Counted from the stretch's first letter, positions 8,392 through 17,721 are shown. The stretch is DNA of 64,000 bases from Allopusillimonas sp048270225 (GCA_048270225.1 JBLWTG010000004.1:186001-250000); one strand, 5' to 3'. Numbers and translations: made by a program. Notes: generated from the sequence alone by a model not told the origin.

Positions 8392-9357
8392 ATGCTACGT
8401 TTCATTTTCAAGCGCCTGGCCTATGCAGTGATCCTGCTGCTGGCGGTCATCACGCTGAACTTTCTGCTCATCCATATCTCCCCGGGCGACCCGGTGGAGA
8501 CCATCGCCGGATCCATGGGCGGGATGACGGAGGAGATGCGGGCGGCGCTGCGCATTCAATTCGGCCTGGACAAACCCTTTATCGTGCAGTTGGGTATTTA
8601 TCTGGGCCATATCCTGCAGGGCGATTTCGGGCAATCCTATTTCTTCAACGCGCCCGTGACATCGCTCATTCTCGAGCGTCTGCCCGCGACGCTGCTGCTG
8701 GTCGTGGTGGCCGTGCTGCTGGCCTTTCTGATTGGCACGTTCATGGGCTCACTGGCTGCGCGCCGTCCCAACGGGCCGCTGTCCCAGATTGTCACGGTAC
8801 TGGCGATGGTGGGTTATTCGGCACCGGTCTTCTGGACCGGCATCGTGCTCATTATTCTGTTCGCATCCGTGTTTCCGATTTTTCCGGTGTCGGACATGCG
8901 CACGGCCGGCATGGATGACGGCGGCTGGGCGGGCATTGTCGATGTGCTCGAGCATTTGGTGCTGCCTGCGTTCACGCTCGCCTTTGTCTACATTGCGCAG
9001 TACAGCCGTCTGGCGCGGGCCAGCATGATGGAGGCCCTGTCGGCAGACTATATCCGCACGGCGCGGGCCAAAGGGCTGTCCGAAACCATTGTGCTCTACA
9101 AGCATGCACTCAGGAACGCCGTGCTGCCTGTCATCACGATGCTGGGCATGCAGTTCGGCAATGTGCTGGCGGGGGCCATCCTGGTGGAGACCGTCTTCAA
9201 CTGGCCGGGGCTGGGACGCCTGGCGTTTGACTCCGTGCTCCGGCGCGATTATCCGACCTTGTTGGGCATCCTGTTTTTCGCATCCATGCTCGTAGTGATC
9301 ATGAATCAGTTGACCGATCTGGCCTACCGCATCATCGATCCAAGGATAAAAGCATGA
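8392..9357 (+). CDS. ABC transporter permease, DppB type
   Basis: Inner-membrane permease of about 321 residues, with one N-terminal helix (FIFKRLAYAVILLLAVITL) and five further helices. The HISPGDPVETIAGSMGG segment after helix 1 and the EAA cytoplasmic loop near SADYIRTARAKGLSE are standard for DppB/OppB. ATG 8392 is preferred over GTG 8383 because the family begins ML(R)F. The stop overlaps the next permease start (ATGA at 9354-9357). Confidence 0.92.
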   Translation: MLRFIFKRLAYAVILLLAVITLNFLLIHISPGDPVETIAGSMGGMTEEMRAALRIQFGLDKPFIVQLGIYLGHILQGDFGQSYFFNAPVTSLILERLPATLLLVVVAVLLAFLIGTFMGSLAARRPNGPLSQIVTVLAMVGYSAPVFWTGIVLIILFASVFPIFPVSDMRTAGMDDGGWAGIVDVLEHLVLPAFTLAFVYIAQYSRLARASMMEALSADYIRTARAKGLSETIVLYKHALRNAVLPVITMLGMQFGNVLAGAILVETVFNWPGLGRLAFDSVLRRDYPTLLGILFFASMLVVIMNQLTDLAYRIIDPRIKA

Positions 9358-10268
9358 ATCAATCCTCTATTGCTGCTACGCCCGCCACGCCGGGACGGCC
9401 GGCGCAGCCCGCCCTCCAGAAGCCACCCGGGCAGTGGCGCGAGGCCTTGCGGGTCTTCTGTCGCAACCCCTCCGCTGTATTCGGTTTCCTGCTGTTGCTG
9501 ACCATTGTCTGTATTACGGTGTTCGGTCCCATGATCATGAAGGCGGATCCCTTCGAGCTGGTGGGCCCGCCCATGATGCCTCCGGGCGAAGGTTTTGGCC
9601 TTGCGGGCACCGACTATCTTGGACGTGATCTGCTGACCGGCCTGATTTTCGGCGGCCGCGCCACCTTGCTCGTGGGCATCGTGGCAGCGTTTCTGTCGGT
9701 GTTCATCGGGGTGGTCGTTGGCGCGCTGGCGGGCTACTACGGTGGCTGGGTCGACGAAGCGCTGATGCGCGTGACCGAGTTTTTCCAGGTGCTGCCCACT
9801 TTGTTGTTCGCCATGGTGCTGGTGACGCTGTTCTCGCCTTCCTTGTGGACGATTTCCATTGCCATCGGGGTCGTCAGCTGGACCGGCACGGCCAGGCTGG
9901 CGCGTGGCGAGTTTCTGCGCTTAAAGCAACTGGATTACATTCTGGCCGAGCGCGTGATCGGTTCACGCAATGGCCGCATCATCTGGAAGGTGATTCTGCC
10001 CAATGCGGTGGCGCCGCTCATCGTTTCGGCCACGCTGGCCGTGGGGTCGGCCATTCTCTTTGAGGCAGGCCTGTCCTTTCTTGGCCTGGGCGATCCCAAT
10101 ATGATGAGCTGGGGTCTGATGATAGGCGACAACCGTCCCTACATCCTGGTGGCCTGGTGGGCGGTGACCTTGCCCGGCGTGGCGATTTTCCTGACGGTTC
10201 TGTCCGTCAGCCTGATTGGCGACGGGCTGAACGACGCCTTCAATCCACGCCTGAGGGAACGGACATGA
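9354..10268 (+). CDS. ABC transporter permease, DppC type
   Basis: 304-residue partner permease with a proline-rich cytoplasmic N-terminus, the OppC_N segment (WREALRVFCRNPSAVFGFLLL) and the typical GTDYLGRDLLTGLIFGGRATL entry to the transmembrane domain. The EAA loop is at AERVIGSRNGRIIWKVILPNA-like sequence. Start and stop both overlap neighbours by 4 bp (ATGA), so the operon is translationally coupled. Confidence 0.92.
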   Translation: MNQSSIAATPATPGRPAQPALQKPPGQWREALRVFCRNPSAVFGFLLLLTIVCITVFGPMIMKADPFELVGPPMMPPGEGFGLAGTDYLGRDLLTGLIFGGRATLLVGIVAAFLSVFIGVVVGALAGYYGGWVDEALMRVTEFFQVLPTLLFAMVLVTLFSPSLWTISIAIGVVSWTGTARLARGEFLRLKQLDYILAERVIGSRNGRIIWKVILPNAVAPLIVSATLAVGSAILFEAGLSFLGLGDPNMMSWGLMIGDNRPYILVAWWAVTLPGVAIFLTVLSVSLIGDGLNDAFNPRLRERT

Positions 10269-11278
10269 ACGCGCCCCTGACATCAGCACAGCTGACCGAG
10301 CCCATGCTCAAAGTGCGCGGTCTGGGCGTGGAGCTCAAGTCCCGCGCCGGTACAGCTTATATCCTGAACGAAATCAGCTTCGACGTCGCGCATGGCGAAA
10401 CAGTCTGTCTGGTCGGGGAGTCCGGTTGCGGAAAAAGCATGACGGCCTTGGCCATCATGAGGCTGATTCCGGATCCTGGCCGCATCAATACCGGCAAGGT
10501 GACGCTGCGGGACATCGAGCTGACCACCGCCAGCCAGGCCGAGATGCGCCGCATACGCGGCAACAAGATTTCCATGATCTTCCAGGAACCCATGACGGCG
10601 CTCAACCCCGTCTACACCGTGGGTGACCAGATCTGCGAGCCGCTGCGCCGGCATCAGGGCCTGAACGCAACGCAGGCCAGGCAGAAGGCGCTGGAGATAT
10701 TGCAGTCCGTGGGCATACCGGTTCCTGAGCGCCGTATCGATGACTATCCGCATCAGATGTCCGGCGGTATGCGTCAGCGCGTGATGATTGCCATGGCGCT
10801 GGCCTGTGATCCCGATGTACTCATCGCCGACGAGCCGACCACTGCGCTGGACGTGACGGTGCAGGCGCAGATCTTCGATCTGCTGCGTGAGCAACAAAAG
10901 CGTCGCGGCACCGCCATTGTCATGATCACCCATGATATGGGGGCGGTGTCGGAGATGTCGGATCGCGTGGTCGTCATGTATGGCGGGCGCGTGGTTGAAG
11001 AAGGACTGACCGCGGAAATCCTTGAGCGTCCCGGACATCCCTATACCCAGGGCCTGATCGCCTGTCTGCCTGAGCTCGACACGGCGCCGACCGAAGACAG
11101 GCCTGAGCTGGCCGAAATACCTGGCGTGGTGCCCTCCGTATGGAACCGCGGTGCGGGCTGTCCTTTCGCTGATCGCTGTTCGCATGTCATGGCCAAATGC
11201 CGGGAGTCCTTCCCGCCTGCATATCAGACCGGACCCACACAGAAAGTAGCCTGCTGGCTATATGAGGAGCAGCGATGA
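10265..11278 (+). CDS. ABC transporter ATPase, DppD type
   Basis: 337-residue ATP-binding subunit. Walker A is GESGCGKS, the ABC signature is MSGGMRQRV, Walker B is DVLIADEPTTALD, and the switch histidine lies in MITHDMGAV. The C-terminal oligopeptide domain is present with its cysteine cluster (GAGCPFADRCSHVMAKC), which binds an iron-sulfur cluster in some DppD relatives. ATG 10265 overlaps the DppC-type stop; an apparent longer frame upstream is only read-through of the same frame. Confidence 0.93.
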   Translation: MNAPLTSAQLTEPMLKVRGLGVELKSRAGTAYILNEISFDVAHGETVCLVGESGCGKSMTALAIMRLIPDPGRINTGKVTLRDIELTTASQAEMRRIRGNKISMIFQEPMTALNPVYTVGDQICEPLRRHQGLNATQARQKALEILQSVGIPVPERRIDDYPHQMSGGMRQRVMIAMALACDPDVLIADEPTTALDVTVQAQIFDLLREQQKRRGTAIVMITHDMGAVSEMSDRVVVMYGGRVVEEGLTAEILERPGHPYTQGLIACLPELDTAPTEDRPELAEIPGVVPSVWNRGAGCPFADRCSHVMAKCRESFPPAYQTGPTQKVACWLYEEQR

Positions 11279-12333
11279 GCAACACAGTCATATCGCAGCC
11301 CCTGCTGTCCGTGCGCGATCTGAAGGTTCATTTTCAGATCGGCCGCGCGCGCCCAGGCGGGGCAAGAGATAAAGTGCACGCCGTGGACGGCGTCAGTTTC
11401 GATGTCCAGCGCGGACGGACCATGGCCATTGTCGGCGAGTCGGGATCGGGCAAGACCACCACGGCATTGTCCGTCATGCGGCTGGCGCCCGTCACGGAAG
11501 GCAGTATTGTGTTCGATGGCACTGACCTCACCCATCTTGAGGGCGAGGCGCTGCGCACGCAGAGACAACATTTCCAGCTGGTGTTCCAGGATCCTTATTC
11601 ATCGCTGAATCCCAGGCAGCGCGCCGGCGACATCGTCCGTATGCCGCTCATGCTGCTCGGCTTGGGGACGCCGGCCCAGCAGCGCGAAAAAGTGATCGAG
11701 CTGTTCCGCCTGGTCGGCCTGCGCGAAGATCAGCAGATGCTGTTTCCCCATCAGTTTTCGGGCGGCCAGCGACAGCGTTTGAATATTGCACGCGCCCTGG
11801 CGACAGATCCGCAGCTTGTGGTGTGCGATGAGCCGGTTTCCGCACTGGACATTGCCATTCGCGCGCAGATTCTCAATTTGCTGCGGCGCATCCAGGCCGA
11901 GCGTGGCCAGTCGTTCCTGTTCATCAGCCACGACATGGCGGTCGTCGAGCATATCTGCGACGACATCGCCGTAATGTATCTGGGCCAGATCGTGGAGCAG
12001 GGCTCGCGCGTGGCCTTCTTTTCCCGGCCATTGCATCCCTACAGCGTGGCGCTGATGTCGGCAGTGCCCACGGTGTCTGGCGGGCGCGAGAAGGCGGCCA
12101 ATCGCATCAAGCTGGTGGGCGATCCGCCCAGCCCCATCAACCCGCCCAAGGGCTGCCGGTTTGCCGGCCGCTGCCCGGCGGTTCAGGCAGTGTGCGAGCA
12201 GGAGCCGCCGGCCTTGCGTGAAGTAATTCCCGGCCACAAGGTGGCCTGTCATTTCGTCCGTGTCGAAGATGGTCGCCTCAGCGCGCCCCTGGACGGGCAC
12301 AACGTCGTTGAAAATGTGGAGCAGATGGCATGA
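11275..12333 (+). CDS. ABC transporter ATPase, DppF type
   Basis: 352-residue second ATPase. It has Walker A GESGSGKTT, FQDPYSSLNPRQRAGD Q-loop region, FSGGQRQRLNIARAL signature, VVCDEPVSALD Walker B and SHDMAVVEHICD switch. The C-terminal oligopeptide domain has the PPKGCRFAGRCP motif. It overlaps both neighbours by ATGA, including the amidohydrolase, tying that enzyme to the transporter. Confidence 0.93.
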   Translation: MSNTVISQPLLSVRDLKVHFQIGRARPGGARDKVHAVDGVSFDVQRGRTMAIVGESGSGKTTTALSVMRLAPVTEGSIVFDGTDLTHLEGEALRTQRQHFQLVFQDPYSSLNPRQRAGDIVRMPLMLLGLGTPAQQREKVIELFRLVGLREDQQMLFPHQFSGGQRQRLNIARALATDPQLVVCDEPVSALDIAIRAQILNLLRRIQAERGQSFLFISHDMAVVEHICDDIAVMYLGQIVEQGSRVAFFSRPLHPYSVALMSAVPTVSGGREKAANRIKLVGDPPSPINPPKGCRFAGRCPAVQAVCEQEPPALREVIPGHKVACHFVRVEDGRLSAPLDGHNVVENVEQMA

Positions 12334-13994
12334 GCAGCAAAGCAGCAGAGCAGGAGTTGACCGTTTTCCAGGCACGCAGGATTCTGACCATGAATCCGGC
12401 ACAACCCACGGCCACGCACGTTGCGGTCAGAGAGGGGCGTATTCTCGCCGTCGGAACGAGCGAGCAGGTCGCTGCCTGGGGCCCCGCCCGCGTGGATGAC
12501 CGTTATGCGGACCAGGTCCTGATGCCCGGTCTGGTCGAGGGACACTGCCATCTGCACGAAGGCGTGGTCTGGCTATACACCTATGTGGGCTTCTATGACC
12601 GCCGCGGCCCCGACGGCAAGATATGGTCAGGCCTCAAGACCATCGATCAGGTGGTCGAACGGCTGGCCGAGGCGAGCAAGTCGCTCAAAGACGGAGAAAT
12701 CCTCATGGGCTGGGGCTTTGATCCCATCTATTTCGGATCCGAGCGCATGTCGGTACAGCACCTGGACAAAATCCCGGGCGAGCGCGCCGTGGTGGTCATG
12801 CACGCCAGCATGCACTTGATGAATGTGAACTCGCGCGCCCTGGCGGCGGCCGGCATAGACCGCGACACGGATATCGAGGGCGTGGTCAAATTCGGCAACG
12901 GCGAGCCGACAGGCGAGTTGCTGGAGTTTGCCGCCATGTTCCCCGTCACGCGCATGATAGGCAACCCCATGCGCACACGTGGTCAAAGTCCCGAGTGCCT
13001 GACCATGTTCGGGCAGGTCGCGCAGGCGGCGGGCGTCACGACTGCGACCGATCTGGTTAACGAACTGCACGATGACGGCATCGAACGGCTGTCCCGCATC
13101 ACCAGCGCAGCGGACTTTCCGGTGCGTATTGTGCCCGCTGCATCGGGCATGCTGTTCGGACGCGATGTCGATGCATGCCTGACCAAGCTCAATGCACTCA
13201 AGTCGCTCAATCACGACAAGTTGAATCTGGGTATTGTGAAGCTTGTGGTGGACGGGTCCATCCAGGGCTTCACGGCGCGCGTGCGCTGGCCTGGCTACTA
13301 CAATGGCGCTCCTAACGGCATATGGGTTACTGCGCCGCAAGACCTGGATTATGTCGTCGAGCAGTATCACCGCGCCGGCGTGCAACTGCACATCCATACC
13401 AATGGCGACGAAGCGACCGACGCCGCGCTGAACGCGGTCGAGCGTGCGCTGACCCTGCACCCCCGTTTCGATCACCGGCACACGCTCCAGCATTGCCAGA
13501 TGGCCGATCCCGCTCAGTTCCGCCGCATGGCCAAACTGGGTATGTGCGCCAATCTCTTCTCCAATCATATTTTCTATTGGGGCGACGCCCATTATGAGAT
13601 GACCATGGGTCCGGACCGAGCCAATCGCATGAATGCATGCGCTACGGCCCAAAGCCTTGGCGTTCCCTTTGCCGTGCATTCCGACGCGCCCATTACGCCT
13701 ATCGGCCCGCTGTTCACCGCCTGGTGCGCGGTCAATCGTCGTACCGCCTCGGGCCGGGTGCTGGGCGAGAGCGAACGGATCAGTGTGGCCAGCGCGTTGC
13801 GTGCTATCACCCTGGGGGCAGCCTACACCTTGCACATGGACGACCGTATCGGATCCATTGAAATCGGCAAATACGCTGATTTCTGCGTATTGGACAGTGA
13901 CCCGAGCGAGGCTGAGCCCGAAGCACTCAAGGACGTTGCGGTTCAAGGGACGGTGATCGGCGGCCAACCGCTGGCATCACCTGTTGGGGGCTGA
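12330..13994 (+). CDS. YtcJ-like metal-dependent amidohydrolase
   Basis: 554-residue member of the amidohydrolase superfamily (Amidohydro_3). The beta-sandwich N-terminus (ILTMNPAQPTATHVAVREGRILAVG) leads into LMPGLVEGHCHLHEG, whose HxH binds metal. HIHTNGDEATDAAL and HRHTLQHCQMAD supply further His ligands, and AVHSDAPITPIGP supplies the catalytic Asp. No signal peptide is visible, so it acts in the cytosol, probably hydrolysing the N-acyl or peptide-like compound brought in by the upstream ABC importer. Substrate is not known for most of this family. Confidence 0.87.
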   Translation: MSSKAAEQELTVFQARRILTMNPAQPTATHVAVREGRILAVGTSEQVAAWGPARVDDRYADQVLMPGLVEGHCHLHEGVVWLYTYVGFYDRRGPDGKIWSGLKTIDQVVERLAEASKSLKDGEILMGWGFDPIYFGSERMSVQHLDKIPGERAVVVMHASMHLMNVNSRALAAAGIDRDTDIEGVVKFGNGEPTGELLEFAAMFPVTRMIGNPMRTRGQSPECLTMFGQVAQAAGVTTATDLVNELHDDGIERLSRITSAADFPVRIVPAASGMLFGRDVDACLTKLNALKSLNHDKLNLGIVKLVVDGSIQGFTARVRWPGYYNGAPNGIWVTAPQDLDYVVEQYHRAGVQLHIHTNGDEATDAALNAVERALTLHPRFDHRHTLQHCQMADPAQFRRMAKLGMCANLFSNHIFYWGDAHYEMTMGPDRANRMNACATAQSLGVPFAVHSDAPITPIGPLFTAWCAVNRRTASGRVLGESERISVASALRAITLGAAYTLHMDDRIGSIEIGKYADFCVLDSDPSEAEPEALKDVAVQGTVIGGQPLASPVGG

Positions 13995-14001
13995 TGTCGT
14001 C

Positions 14002-15012
14002 ATGAAGCGCATACCTCTGATTGTGCTGGGCGGCTTTCTCGGTGCGGGCAAGACCACACTGCTCAATCATATGCTTACCGAAGCGCACGGCCGGCGCATC
14101 GCTGTGCTGGTCAACGATTTCGGCCCGATCAACGTCGATGCCCAGTTGATTGCCGACCACGACGGCGAAACCCTCAGCCTGACCAATGGATGCATTTGCT
14201 GCTCCATAGGCTCAGGTCTGGATGCTGCCCTGATACAGGTGCTGGAACGCGACCCTGCGCCCGAGCTCATCGTGATCGAGGCCAGCGGCGTATCGGATCC
14301 AGGCAGGATTGCACAGGTAGGCTTGTCGGATCCCATGCTGCAGCTGGAGGCGGTGGTGGTCATGGTCGACACCGATCAGGCGCCTGAGCAGCTGGATGAT
14401 CCATTGCTCTCCGATACCTTGCGCCGTCAGATCGATGGCGCCGGATTGTTGGTATTGAACAAAACAGATCTGGTGACGGCGTCGGCGCTGCAAGCGCTCA
14501 AGCGCCGGCTGAGCGAGCAGTTCGGGCCTATCCCGGTGTTCGAGACGCAACACGCAAGAGTCCCCGTCGAGGTGCTGTCCGGTCAGATGGCATGCCTGGA
14601 TGAAATGCGCAGGCATGGGGCGCAACACGACGGCGAGCATGTGCATGCGCACGCCGACGAACATGGCCACATCGCAGTCCATGATGATGCCGACGCGCCT
14701 GACCATCCGTTCGAAGGCGGCAGCTGGACTGGCACAGGCGTGTTGAACGCCGATCAGCTCATCCAGACGCTGAAGCAGTTGCCGCGCGCCGTGATCCGGC
14801 TGAAGGGTTGGGTAGTGACCGACAGACATGGGCCGGTGATCGTGCACCTGGCCGGGCGCAGGGTACGCTTCGAACAGTCGTCAAGCCCCCGACCTGCGGC
14901 CGCGGATGCGCAACTGAACGAACTCGTTTATATCGGCATCAAGCATCAGAATGTGCCAGCCAGCGTTGCGCAGGCGCTGGAAAAACTGTTGCCGGCGCAC
15001 GAGCAGGTGTAG
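14002..15012 (+). CDS. CobW/COG0523 family GTPase, putative metallochaperone
   Basis: 336 residues. Walker A GGFLGAGKTT is at 10-19, the family's metal-binding GCICC at 63-67 (Cys64, 66, 67) and NKTD specifies guanine. Residues about 205-240 are rich in His and acidic residues (EHVHAHADEHGH), a feature of G3E GTPases that deliver Zn or other metals. A CobW C-terminal domain follows (residues 245-330). ATG 14002 lies 7 bp after the amidohydrolase stop, so the pair is co-transcribed; the GTPase may load metal into the amidohydrolase. No Zur-like site was recognised upstream. Confidence 0.9.
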   Translation: MKRIPLIVLGGFLGAGKTTLLNHMLTEAHGRRIAVLVNDFGPINVDAQLIADHDGETLSLTNGCICCSIGSGLDAALIQVLERDPAPELIVIEASGVSDPGRIAQVGLSDPMLQLEAVVVMVDTDQAPEQLDDPLLSDTLRRQIDGAGLLVLNKTDLVTASALQALKRRLSEQFGPIPVFETQHARVPVEVLSGQMACLDEMRRHGAQHDGEHVHAHADEHGHIAVHDDADAPDHPFEGGSWTGTGVLNADQLIQTLKQLPRAVIRLKGWVVTDRHGPVIVHLAGRRVRFEQSSSPRPAAADAQLNELVYIGIKHQNVPASVAQALEKLLPAHEQV

Positions 15013-15022
15013 AAAGTCTGAT

Positions 15023-15050
15023 TACCCGCTCGCCTGGGCGGGTAGCTGGT
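15023..15050. terminator. Hairpin between convergent genes
   Basis: TACCCGC (15023-15029) pairs with GCGGGTA (15038-15044). It sits between the convergent CobW and IclR genes and could serve both, but the T tract is short. Confidence 0.45.
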
Positions 15051-15056
15051 TTTCCA

Positions 15057-15710
15057 TCACGCGCCCAGCCTGAGCAGTGGTTCTATCGTGTCTCTGGACT
15101 TGCGCAGCATGGGAATGATGTCATGCTCGATCCGGGCTTGCGGAAAGTCTGCCAGGCTCATGGACACCCCGAGCGTCATGGTGTTTTCGCTATGCGTTGT
15201 GATGGGTACGGCGACCGAGATGTGATTGCCCGCAGGATACTGGGCCGTTGTCCATTGGTCGCGCCCCACTGTCAATGCGGTATAGAGCGCACTGTCTGAT
15301 GGCAATGTACTGCCGACCCGTAAGTTCATGATGATGAGTTTTCGGCGCTCTTCCGCCGCCACCGCACGACTGAGTATGGTGACATGATCGCCGGCGGCGG
15401 CACCCAGGTTTGCCGTGCCGGAGCAGAAATTGGCAAGCGTCTGCAAGGCTTCCTGCACGGCGTCCGTTACGCCCATGCTCTCTATCGCTGCAAAGCCCAG
15501 TTCCAGCATTTGGGGCGTCAGGCGCCAGCGGGTGTCATCTTTTTTGACATAGCCCTCTTCAGCCAGCGTATGCAGAAAGCGCAGCACTGTTGAATGCGGC
15601 AAGTCCACCGACCTGGAGAGCTCGGTAAGCGTTTTCCCCGATCCATGGCGAAATGCCTTGAGCAGCGATAGACACCGTTGTACCGAACGGTTATTATTTG
15701 AATTGTTCAT
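15057..15710 (-). CDS. IclR-family transcriptional regulator
   Basis: 217 residues: an N-terminal winged helix (SVQRCLSLLKAF, TLTELSRSVDLPHSTVLRFL, EEGYVKKD) and the IclR effector domain. The effector domain ends early compared with the usual ~250 residues and lacks some central sequence. An open frame continues upstream to 16232 but only as antisense to the neighbour; the ATG at 15710 is right for the family. It is divergent from a Bug receptor and a TauD-type dioxygenase with a clear palindrome between them, so it likely controls both. Confidence 0.85.
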   Translation of the reverse strand: MNNSNNNRSVQRCLSLLKAFRHGSGKTLTELSRSVDLPHSTVLRFLHTLAEEGYVKKDDTRWRLTPQMLELGFAAIESMGVTDAVQEALQTLANFCSGTANLGAAAGDHVTILSRAVAAEERRKLIIMNLRVGSTLPSDSALYTALTVGRDQWTTAQYPAGNHISVAVPITTHSENTMTLGVSMSLADFPQARIEHDIIPMLRKSRDTIEPLLRLGA

Positions 15711-15723
15711 TAGGCGGATAAAA

Positions 15724-15740
15724 TGTTCATTAGATGAACA
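15724..15740. promoter_or_regulatory. Palindromic operator between IclR and Bug genes
   Basis: TGTTCAT-TAG-ATGAACA is a perfect inverted repeat. Further half-sites GTTCAT (15705-15710, overlapping the iclR-like start) and ATGAAC (15749-15754) lie on either side, an arrangement suggesting two dimers of the regulator. Confidence 0.6.
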
Positions 15741-15785
15741 ATTATAAGATGAACAAGAGCAAATAACAATGAGTAAGGGAGACAA

Positions 15786-16760
15786 ATGAACAAATATCTG
15801 GTGTCGCTTGCCGTGGGGCTGTCTGTGTTCTATTGCAGCCCGGCCGCCGCTGACGTGGATTGGCCTTCGCAGCCCATCCGCTGGATAGTGCCGTATTCGC
15901 CGGGCGGTTCGACAGATGTGCTTGCGCGCCTGTTGGCAAAGGAACTGGAATCGCAGCTCAAGCAGACTATTGTGGTAGAGAACAAGGAAGGTGCGGGCGG
16001 AAACATCGGCACACAGTATGTTGCTTCGGCCAAGCCTGACGGGTACACCTGGATCATGGGCAATGTGGGCCCCATATCCATCAATCCATCGCTGTACAGG
16101 AATCTTTCTTTTGATCCCCAGAAAGATCTGGCGCCGGTAAGCCTGTTGATGAAGGTGCCCAATCTTATCGTGGCAAATCCTTCTTTCGCGCCCAGTACAG
16201 GAAAGGAAGTGATTCAGTATGCCAAGGCGCACGCCGAGGCGCCGCTGAACTTTGCGACACCAGGCACGGGAACATCACTGCATCTGGCCGGCGAGCTGTT
16301 CGCCTCCCAGGCCGATATCGCCATGACCCAGATTCCCTATAAGGGAAGCTCTCCTGGTCTGGTCGCCGTGATGGGCGATCAAGTCCCCATTATGTTCGAC
16401 AACATGCCTTCCGCCTTGCCGCTGGTGCAGAGCGGAAAGCTGAAAGCGATCGCCATTACGAGCAAGACGCGCTCGGCTCTCTTGCCGGATGTGCCCACCG
16501 TCGATGAATCCTGTATCCCAGGCTATGACGTCACCGGATGGTTCGGCGTGCTGGTTCCCAGGGACACGCCGCCGGCAATCGTCCATAAGCTTAGCGCCGT
16601 CTTTCGCACCGTGCTTGCTGATCCTGCCGTCAGGCAAAGAATAGAAAGCCTGGGCGGTATGGTGCCTGAAACCGGGCCGGATGCGTTCCGGCGATTCATC
16701 CGCGATGAAACGAATAAATGGGCATCGCTGATCAAGTCATCGAATCTCACGCTCAACTAG
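15786..16760 (+). CDS. Bug-family tripartite tricarboxylate receptor
   Basis: 324-residue periplasmic receptor. The signal peptide ends near AAA-DVDWP. Family marks are QPIRWIVPYSPGGSTDVLAR, VVENKEGAGGNIGTQYVA, KPDGYTWIMGN, QIPYKGSSPGL, IMFDNMPSALP and LLPDVPTVDE. SD AAGGGAG precedes ATG 15786. The TauD-type dioxygenase starts 11 bp downstream, and the divergent IclR gene faces it. The ligand is likely the substrate, or a precursor, of that dioxygenase. Confidence 0.92.
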   Translation: MNKYLVSLAVGLSVFYCSPAAADVDWPSQPIRWIVPYSPGGSTDVLARLLAKELESQLKQTIVVENKEGAGGNIGTQYVASAKPDGYTWIMGNVGPISINPSLYRNLSFDPQKDLAPVSLLMKVPNLIVANPSFAPSTGKEVIQYAKAHAEAPLNFATPGTGTSLHLAGELFASQADIAMTQIPYKGSSPGLVAVMGDQVPIMFDNMPSALPLVQSGKLKAIAITSKTRSALLPDVPTVDESCIPGYDVTGWFGVLVPRDTPPAIVHKLSAVFRTVLADPAVRQRIESLGGMVPETGPDAFRRFIRDETNKWASLIKSSNLTLN

Positions 16761-16771
16761 GAGACCAAATA

Positions 16772-17647
16772 ATGAGCCAATCACATTACAAAACCATCAA
16801 TGTGTCCCCCATCGCAGGTTCCATCGGGGCAGAAATCGGCAACGTCTGCCTTTCGGATGATTTGCCGGACGAGGTCTTCGCCGAGATCAGGCAGGCCTTT
16901 CATGCGCACTCTGTTGTGTTCTTCAGGGGCCAGGATCTGACGCCCGAAGCGCACAAGAACTTCAGCCGTCGGTTCGGCGAGCTGCTTCAGGTGCCTTTCG
17001 TCAAGGCCCTGGAGGGCCATCCGGAAATACTGCCCGTCAAGCGGGCCGCCTCCGAAACCAGCAAACGCAACTTTGGCGGACTCTGGCACTCGGACATGAG
17101 CTATTCCAGAACACCTCCGCTGGGATCCGTCCTGTACAGCAAAGTCATTCCGCCCACCGGAGGGGACACCATGTGGGCCAGCATGTATCTGGCCTACGAA
17201 AGCCTGTCCCCCGCCATGCAGACGATGCTCGAAGGGCTCAGGGCGGTTCACAGTCCCATGAAATCCTATGGTGCCCAGGGCGCCCTGGTGAACAATACTG
17301 ATCCGGCGCATGCCATGGATATCCACACCGGCACCGGCGCGGACGCGGAAGTGGCGCATCCTGTCGTGCGTGTTCATCCTGAAACGGGGCGCAAGGCACT
17401 GTATGTCAACAGCACCTACACGCTCCGTTTCGAAGGGATGACGGACGAAGAAAGTGCGCCGCTGCTCAGCTTTCTGTACAGCCACTGCGCAAGACCCGAA
17501 TTCACCTGCAGGTTCAGGTGGACACCTGGCGCCGTGGCGCTCTGGGATAACCGCTGTACGCAGCATCTGGCCATGAACGACTACAAGGGCTTTGAGCGGG
17601 AGCTCTACCGCACGACCATCATGGGCGATGCGCCGATTGCGGCGTAA
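16772..17647 (+). CDS. TauD/TfdA-family Fe(II)/2-oxoglutarate dioxygenase
   Basis: 291 residues with a complete TauD active site: His106-x-Asp108 (LWHSDMSY), distal His265 (CTQHLAMND) and Arg280 for 2-oxoglutarate. The segment VVFFRGQDLTPEAHKNFSRRFGE is characteristic. Enzymes of this group hydroxylate sulfonates, sulfate esters, phenoxyacids or similar substrates, releasing aldehyde. ATG 16772 follows GGAGACC; it shares an operon with the Bug receptor. The exact substrate is not readable; nothing nearby points specifically to sulfur. Confidence 0.88.
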   Translation: MSQSHYKTINVSPIAGSIGAEIGNVCLSDDLPDEVFAEIRQAFHAHSVVFFRGQDLTPEAHKNFSRRFGELLQVPFVKALEGHPEILPVKRAASETSKRNFGGLWHSDMSYSRTPPLGSVLYSKVIPPTGGDTMWASMYLAYESLSPAMQTMLEGLRAVHSPMKSYGAQGALVNNTDPAHAMDIHTGTGADAEVAHPVVRVHPETGRKALYVNSTYTLRFEGMTDEESAPLLSFLYSHCARPEFTCRFRWTPGAVALWDNRCTQHLAMNDYKGFERELYRTTIMGDAPIAA

Positions 17648-17721
17648 GCGGGTTCTGGCCTGGACGGGGCTGAGGTCGCTACAATACAGCGACGTACTCA
17701 ATGCAAAGATGATGCCCCGCC

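Noticed and set aside
12627..13967. Minus-strand open frame of 446 codons
   Set aside because: Antisense shadow of the amidohydrolase, whose metal motifs are all in the plus frame.
15711..16232. Upstream extension of the IclR gene
   Set aside because: The frame stays open only because it is antisense to the Bug receptor; IclR similarity begins at the ATG at 15710.
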